A DNA stretch of 64,000 nucleotides from Collimonas pratensis (lineage in GTDB: Bacteria; Pseudomonadota; Gammaproteobacteria; Burkholderiales; Burkholderiaceae_D): positions 5,518,001 to 5,582,000 of the forward strand of contig NZ_CP013234.1 of the NCBI RefSeq assembly GCF_001584185.1. The letters are read 5' to 3'. The notes beneath the pieces are model-generated. The model made no database searches. It was not told where the DNA came from and saw nothing but the letters and a program-made list of their open reading frames with translations. The position numbers and the translations under genes are program-made. Numbering within the stretch: position 1 is the stretch's first letter; each line of letters begins with the position of its first letter. Of this stretch, positions 59,878 through 64,000 are shown piece by piece.

Positions 59878-62595
59878 TTATTCCTTTCCTGCCGCTTCAA
59901 TATCGTTCGGCATGCTTTGATCTGCTGCATCGTTCTGGGCCAGGCCGACATCGAGTGGTTCAATTTCCGCTTCCCACTCATCCTGGCTCTGCCCAACCAT
60001 GATCTTGGCCTTCTCCGTTTTTTCAGAAAAAATCTGCTCCGTACGTCCGTGCTCATCCAGCGTGCCGGTAATCAGCGTGTTATTGGAGATTGCTTTGTAA
60101 CTGATTTCGGAGAATTCGTGCTGAAGGAACAAATCATAGACATCCAGGCGATTGCTATAGGTACCCGACGTCAGTTTGAAGGGAATGCTCGGCACAGTTA
60201 TCGGAACGTTCTGCGGTCCCGGCATGCTGTGCACTGCGGCATGAGCCACATATGTCCCATTGGTGCCGTGTTCGATGCCCCCAGCATTGAATTTGACGTA
60301 ACTGCCACCACCGTTAATCAGTACTTCTTCTTTGGCTGTGATCGTGATGCGATTGCCGGTCTGAGTGATATTCAGTTTGGCCAGCAAGTTAATATTATTG
60401 GTCAGCGCCTGCATGTCGATATCACCCGCCGCTGCAATCATTTTCATTCCGGTTTTATGGACAAACAGACGGAAGGTATTTTTGATGCTGGCGAACAGGC
60501 TGTCACCACTGGCGATGGACAAGCTCTTGCCGGTCGTGATGGCAGTGTTCTGAGTGCTGGCGACATGGGTGCTGCCGCTGGTGGTAGTTTCAATCCCTGC
60601 AGGACTGGCCAACACGAGGTGCGGCTGTGACAATTCCGGGAAGCTGCCCTCCTCGCTTGCGCCACCGCCCTTGATCGCATCATTCTGCGCTTTCAGGATT
60701 TGCGCGACATCGGCTTGCTGCCCCTGCTTCTCCTGCGCTCCAGCCTGCTGTGCAGCATCGGCCAGCGACTCATGCTGGTCGCGCGCAGCCGTCAGGCGAC
60801 TGACCGTCTCCCCCATATCCTTGATATGCGAAGCAGCGTTGTTTCTGGCCTCGGTGGTGATCAGCATCCCCTTGGCCGAACGCGCCACGCCATGGCCGTC
60901 AGTGCGTAGCTCCCAGCCCTCACCCCGGGCATCCTTGCGCCCCGCATTGTCTTCAATCCGCGTAATACTGCCCAGGCTCAACTGGCTGTGCTGATGATCG
61001 CTTTTGAGCTGCGCCTGGATCTTGCCGTTGGTGTCGTCCAGGATCAGGTGATTGCTTCTGCCCCCGGCCTGGTTGCCGCCGTTGGGCGTCAGTTCGCGGC
61101 TTCTAAAACCCATCAGCGATTGCTGGGTCGCCAGCTTCCAGGGCGGCATGTTGCGCTGGTTGTAGACACTGCCGGTGACGATGGGACGGTCGGGGTTGCC
61201 ATCGAGCCATTGCACCAGGCATTCCGAACCCACCCGCGGGATGGATTTGGCTCCCAGTTCTCCGCCGGCCCAGGAACTGGCGACACGCACCCAGGCCGAG
61301 CTGCGCTCATCGTTGTTGCCGATGCGGTCCCAGTGGAACTGGACGCGGATGCGGCCAAATTCGTCGGTATGAACGCTGCCCTGGCCAGAAGGACCGACCA
61401 CCGTGACGGTTTGCGGAGACAGGATCTTGGTGTTGACGCTATGGTAATTGCGGCCCGGACGCCAGGGGATGGTCTTGCGCAGGCAAGTCAGTTCATTGCG
61501 GTACTCGGCCTTCTGGTCTGCCTGCTGCAGGTAATTGTTGCTGGCGATGTGGTGCACCGAGATGATCAGGAATTCATTCTTGCCAGCGTCTTCGTGGCTG
61601 GCGAACGGGCTGCTGGAGAAATGGCCGGTCAGACGGTACCAGCGTCCAGGCAAGACATAGCGGTTATTCCCCGCGGCTTCAAAGTGTTTACCGGCAGCTT
61701 CAATCTCTTCCATGCGCAGGCGCGACAGCTTGTCGGCATCCTGTGCACCTTTTACGCCATAAGCGCCGGTATATTCGTAGGATTCGACATCCTGCACATT
61801 GCCCTGCTTGTTCAGGGTCGGTACGCCGGCATTAATCGGCACCGGGCTCTTGAAATTGAAACCGGAGAGTGAAACGGAGCCGGGAACAATCTGGCGCACC
61901 GGAGAAAACTCGCCGATGCCGTCTTCTTCAAACGCGCCACCATGGCGCTGGAAGCGGATCTCTGCACCGCCGTCGATGGCGGCGGCCTGGGTGGAGTCAT
62001 CGGTGATGATGAGTTTATGGCCCTTGTCTGTGTGCTCGTAGTAGTACAACAGGCCGGCCGCTTCCAGGCGACGGTGGACGTAGTTATGGTCGCTCTCATC
62101 GAACTGGATGGCGTCCGTCATGATCGGATCGGTACCGCTGACACGATAGTCCCAGTCCGGCAAAGTGCCGTAATCGGCGCAGATGCTGTCGATCTGTTCG
62201 CGCAGGGTCTTGCCGTGGAAGATGTAGTTGTCCTTGCGCAGGCGCAGGTATTGGGTCCAGGGCCCTAGCTTGGCTTGATAAAAGACGATATTGCCGTCGG
62301 TACGGAGCAGGCGGAATTCGAAGCAGTAGCCGGTGAAGTAGCGCAGGCTGCCGTCGGCTCTCACCAGTTCCACGCAGAACAGCTTGCCTTGCAAATCCTT
62401 CAGGGCCAGTTCGGCGTCGTCCGACAATAATTCCACGGTGTAGTCGAAATCACGCGACAGGCTTTCGACGGCATCGAGCTTGTTGACCAGCAGCTGGGCC
62501 TGCGGACCGTCGTCGTGCGGGAAGGAAAGGCGAAGAATACGCTTGTTCTGGCGGCCGTTGATAAGGCTTTGCAGGCTTTGAAGTAGGTTACTCAT
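59878..62595 (-). CDS. vgrG: VgrG spike protein of T6SS, cluster 2
   Basis: This 905-residue VgrG has the same order as the first one: gp27-like hub, OB-fold/gp5 section (IRVQFHWDR), Vgr segment (GFRSRELTPNGGN), DUF2345 (about 640-790). An extra C-terminal segment of about 100 residues (after VPITVPSIPFKL) probably docks the following LysM effector. A ribosome site (aggatc) precedes the ATG. It leads the minus-strand operon vgrG-effector-immunity inside otherwise core genes. Confidence 0.92.
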   Translation of the reverse strand: MSNLLQSLQSLINGRQNKRILRLSFPHDDGPQAQLLVNKLDAVESLSRDFDYTVELLSDDAELALKDLQGKLFCVELVRADGSLRYFTGYCFEFRLLRTDGNIVFYQAKLGPWTQYLRLRKDNYIFHGKTLREQIDSICADYGTLPDWDYRVSGTDPIMTDAIQFDESDHNYVHRRLEAAGLLYYYEHTDKGHKLIITDDSTQAAAIDGGAEIRFQRHGGAFEEDGIGEFSPVRQIVPGSVSLSGFNFKSPVPINAGVPTLNKQGNVQDVESYEYTGAYGVKGAQDADKLSRLRMEEIEAAGKHFEAAGNNRYVLPGRWYRLTGHFSSSPFASHEDAGKNEFLIISVHHIASNNYLQQADQKAEYRNELTCLRKTIPWRPGRNYHSVNTKILSPQTVTVVGPSGQGSVHTDEFGRIRVQFHWDRIGNNDERSSAWVRVASSWAGGELGAKSIPRVGSECLVQWLDGNPDRPIVTGSVYNQRNMPPWKLATQQSLMGFRSRELTPNGGNQAGGRSNHLILDDTNGKIQAQLKSDHQHSQLSLGSITRIEDNAGRKDARGEGWELRTDGHGVARSAKGMLITTEARNNAASHIKDMGETVSRLTAARDQHESLADAAQQAGAQEKQGQQADVAQILKAQNDAIKGGGASEEGSFPELSQPHLVLASPAGIETTTSGSTHVASTQNTAITTGKSLSIASGDSLFASIKNTFRLFVHKTGMKMIAAAGDIDMQALTNNINLLAKLNITQTGNRITITAKEEVLINGGGSYVKFNAGGIEHGTNGTYVAHAAVHSMPGPQNVPITVPSIPFKLTSGTYSNRLDVYDLFLQHEFSEISYKAISNNTLITGTLDEHGRTEQIFSEKTEKAKIMVGQSQDEWEAEIEPLDVGLAQNDAADQSMPNDIEAAGKE

Positions 62596-62821
62596 GCCGT
62601 GATCCTGACGTTACCGATAAATATTGTCGTGTGGGAATAGTTGAGATCGAGATAGTACCAAACATATACGCGAATATAACGCGGAACTGTCTGTCTAGTT
62701 GCAAAAACAACACATATGCATGCGGTATCGGAGACGAGCGTCCGGATTGCGCAAAGCGCCGCCTTGCCGGCCAGTTAACCCCACAACCGACCGCCTGTAC
62801 ATAGGCGTTTAGCTTAAATTC

Positions 62822-63127
62822 CTAGTCGAATACCGGCCGAAAGAAGCTTCTCTCGTAGCTCAGAATGCATTTGGTCTGTTCCGCATATTTGAAGGCGGCC
62901 TGGCAGTCCGCGTCTTCCGCCATCTTGATGCGGTACTGCTCATAGTCGGCCAGGCTGGGGAAGGTGAACAAGGCCAGGGCGACGTTGTTGGCGCCCTCGG
63001 ATGGCAAGAAGTAGCCGTGATGGGAGCCGCCGAATTTTTCCACCAGCGGAATCCACAATTTCCCGTAATGCTCAAATTCCTTGAGTTTGCCAGCGTCGAT
63101 GATGTAGCGCAGATAACACGTGACCAT
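62822..63127 (-). CDS. NIPSNAP-family protein
   Basis: This 101-residue ferredoxin-like (dimeric alpha-beta barrel) protein of the NIPSNAP family has YLRYIIDAGKLKEFEHYGKLWIPLVEKFGGSHHGYFLPSEG. I set the start at 63127 with ggagaag in front, 8 codons inside the longest frame. The exact function of bacterial NIPSNAP proteins is unclear. It is in the same direction as the transporter gene upstream, 34 bases away. Confidence 0.8.
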   Translation of the reverse strand: MVTCYLRYIIDAGKLKEFEHYGKLWIPLVEKFGGSHHGYFLPSEGANNVALALFTFPSLADYEQYRIKMAEDADCQAAFKYAEQTKCILSYERSFFRPVFD

Positions 63128-63161
63128 TTCTTCTCCCTGATTTTCTATCAAACATCAAACT

Positions 63162-64000
63162 TCACTGACGCTGCCAGTTCACCAGCACAATCCCGCTCAG
63201 CACCAGCACGGCGCCGAACACGAACGGCAAGCCGATCGGATCGTCCAGCAGCAGCACGCCGAAACTGACGCCGAACAGCGGCGTCAAGAATGAAAATACC
63301 GTCAGTCGCGACGCCAGGTAGCGGCGCAGCAGCCAGAACCATGCGAGGAAGCTGCCGAAGGCGACCACCAGCGACTGGAATACCAGGCTGACCCACATGA
63401 TGCCGATCAGCGGCGCCAGCTCAGTCTGGCCGGACACCAGCGCGACCAGCGGCAACGACAGCGCCGCCACCGTCAGTTGATACCACAGGGTCATGCTGGG
63501 CGAGGCATTGCTGAGAACGCTGCGCTTGATCATGATGGTGGTGGCAGCCCAAAATATCGCGGCCAGCACGCCCAGTGCATCGCCGATCAAGGTACGGCTG
63601 AAACCGGCGCCGGCTTCAAAGCCACCGACGAACGCTACCGCGATGCCGGCAAACGCGGCGATCACGCCCAGCCACTGGGTCAGGCCGAAACGCTCGCCCG
63701 GCACCAGCCAGTGCAAACCCAGCACAGTGAAAATCGGCGCGGTGTAAACGAATACCGACATGTGCGACGCCGTGGTGTAGTTCAAGCCGATGGAGACGCA
63801 CAGGAACTCGCCGGCAAACAGCAGGCCGGTCGCCAGGCCCGGCCAGAAGCTGCCGTCGGTCAGCGAGAATTTACTGCCGCGCCACCACATCAGGCCGCTC
63901 ACCAGCACGGCGGCGACGGCGGAACGCAGGCCGTTCTGCAGTATCGGCGAGATGCTCGGCGCCGCCACCTTGATCGCCACTTGCTGCAGCCCCCAGCACA
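63162..64000 (-). CDS. EamA/DMT-family transporter, cut by the window edge
   Basis: At least 279 codons of a ten-segment EamA drug/metabolite transporter are present. The frame stays open to the window end, reading CWGLQQVAIKVAAPSISPIL, which is the second half of the first membrane segment. So the start lies beyond 64000 and the ATG at 63980 is internal. Two EamA repeats are visible (about residues 1-135 and 145-270). The substrate is unknown. Confidence 0.88.
   Translation of the reverse strand, partial: CWGLQQVAIKVAAPSISPILQNGLRSAVAAVLVSGLMWWRGSKFSLTDGSFWPGLATGLLFAGEFLCVSIGLNYTTASHMSVFVYTAPIFTVLGLHWLVPGERFGLTQWLGVIAAFAGIAVAFVGGFEAGAGFSRTLIGDALGVLAAIFWAATTIMIKRSVLSNASPSMTLWYQLTVAALSLPLVALVSGQTELAPLIGIMWVSLVFQSLVVAFGSFLAWFWLLRRYLASRLTVFSFLTPLFGVSFGVLLLDDPIGLPFVFGAVLVLSGIVLVNWQRQ

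Overview
The window looks like a stretch of a Burkholderiales chromosome, most likely Oxalobacteraceae (Collimonas-like). This rests on the right-hand core genes (argS, a SPOR-domain protein, dsbA, a short-chain dehydrogenase, nitroreductase, EamA transporter), their high GC content, and beta-proteobacterial type VI secretion (T6SS) gene styles. The species is an inference. I saw no rRNA, tRNA or CRISPR array.

Layout. (1) About 1-3659: a serine recombinase with two ParB/RepB-like proteins in one overlapping operon, preceded by three copies of attgcaaaga. (2) 3679-19405, minus strand: a complete DNA phosphorothioation defence operon. It carries a ribbon-helix-helix regulator with two palindromic operators, then sspB-sspC-sspD (modification), sspF-sspG-sspH (restriction) and sspA (cysteine desulfurase) last. 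(3) 19710-22759: an operon of HAD phosphatase, metallophosphoesterase and DEDDh exonuclease, then a small membrane protein divergent from an XRE regulator with twin operators. (4) 22902-27925, minus strand: a two-gene system of kinase-SF1 helicase plus single-HKD PLD nuclease, matching type I Mokosh. (5) 28557-34885: an XRE regulator and a complete Tn7-like transposition set, tnsA-tnsB-tnsC-tniQ. (6) 35046-38028: poorly known genes and gene remnants. (7) 38100-46035, minus strand: hcp, then vgrG, DUF4123 adaptor, VasX-like membrane effector, DUF6708-like probable immunity protein and PAAR. (8) 46408-49880: a core-like regulator, a decayed tniQ 3' fragment, a DUF262 plus HEPN pair, and a probable IS21-type end. 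(9) 49881-64000: core metabolism, interrupted by a second T6SS cluster (vgrG, LysM/peptidase effector, periplasmic probable immunity protein).

How it fits together. The left 35 kb, and a smaller patch at 47-49 kb, form a defence island that is AT-richer than the right-hand core. Two self-contained mobility modules (serine recombinase with ParBs, and Tn7-like) flank phosphorothioation, Mokosh and an uncharacterised three-enzyme operon. A homologous but diverged tniQ scrap lies directly upstream of another probable defence pair. This suggests that Tn7-like elements have delivered cargo here more than once. I could not place the transposon ends. The strongest candidates for undescribed biology are the regulation of the ssp operon (RHH protein, twin palindromes, hairpin in the leader), the HAD/phosphoesterase/exonuclease operon, and the DUF262-HEPN pair next to the tniQ remnant.
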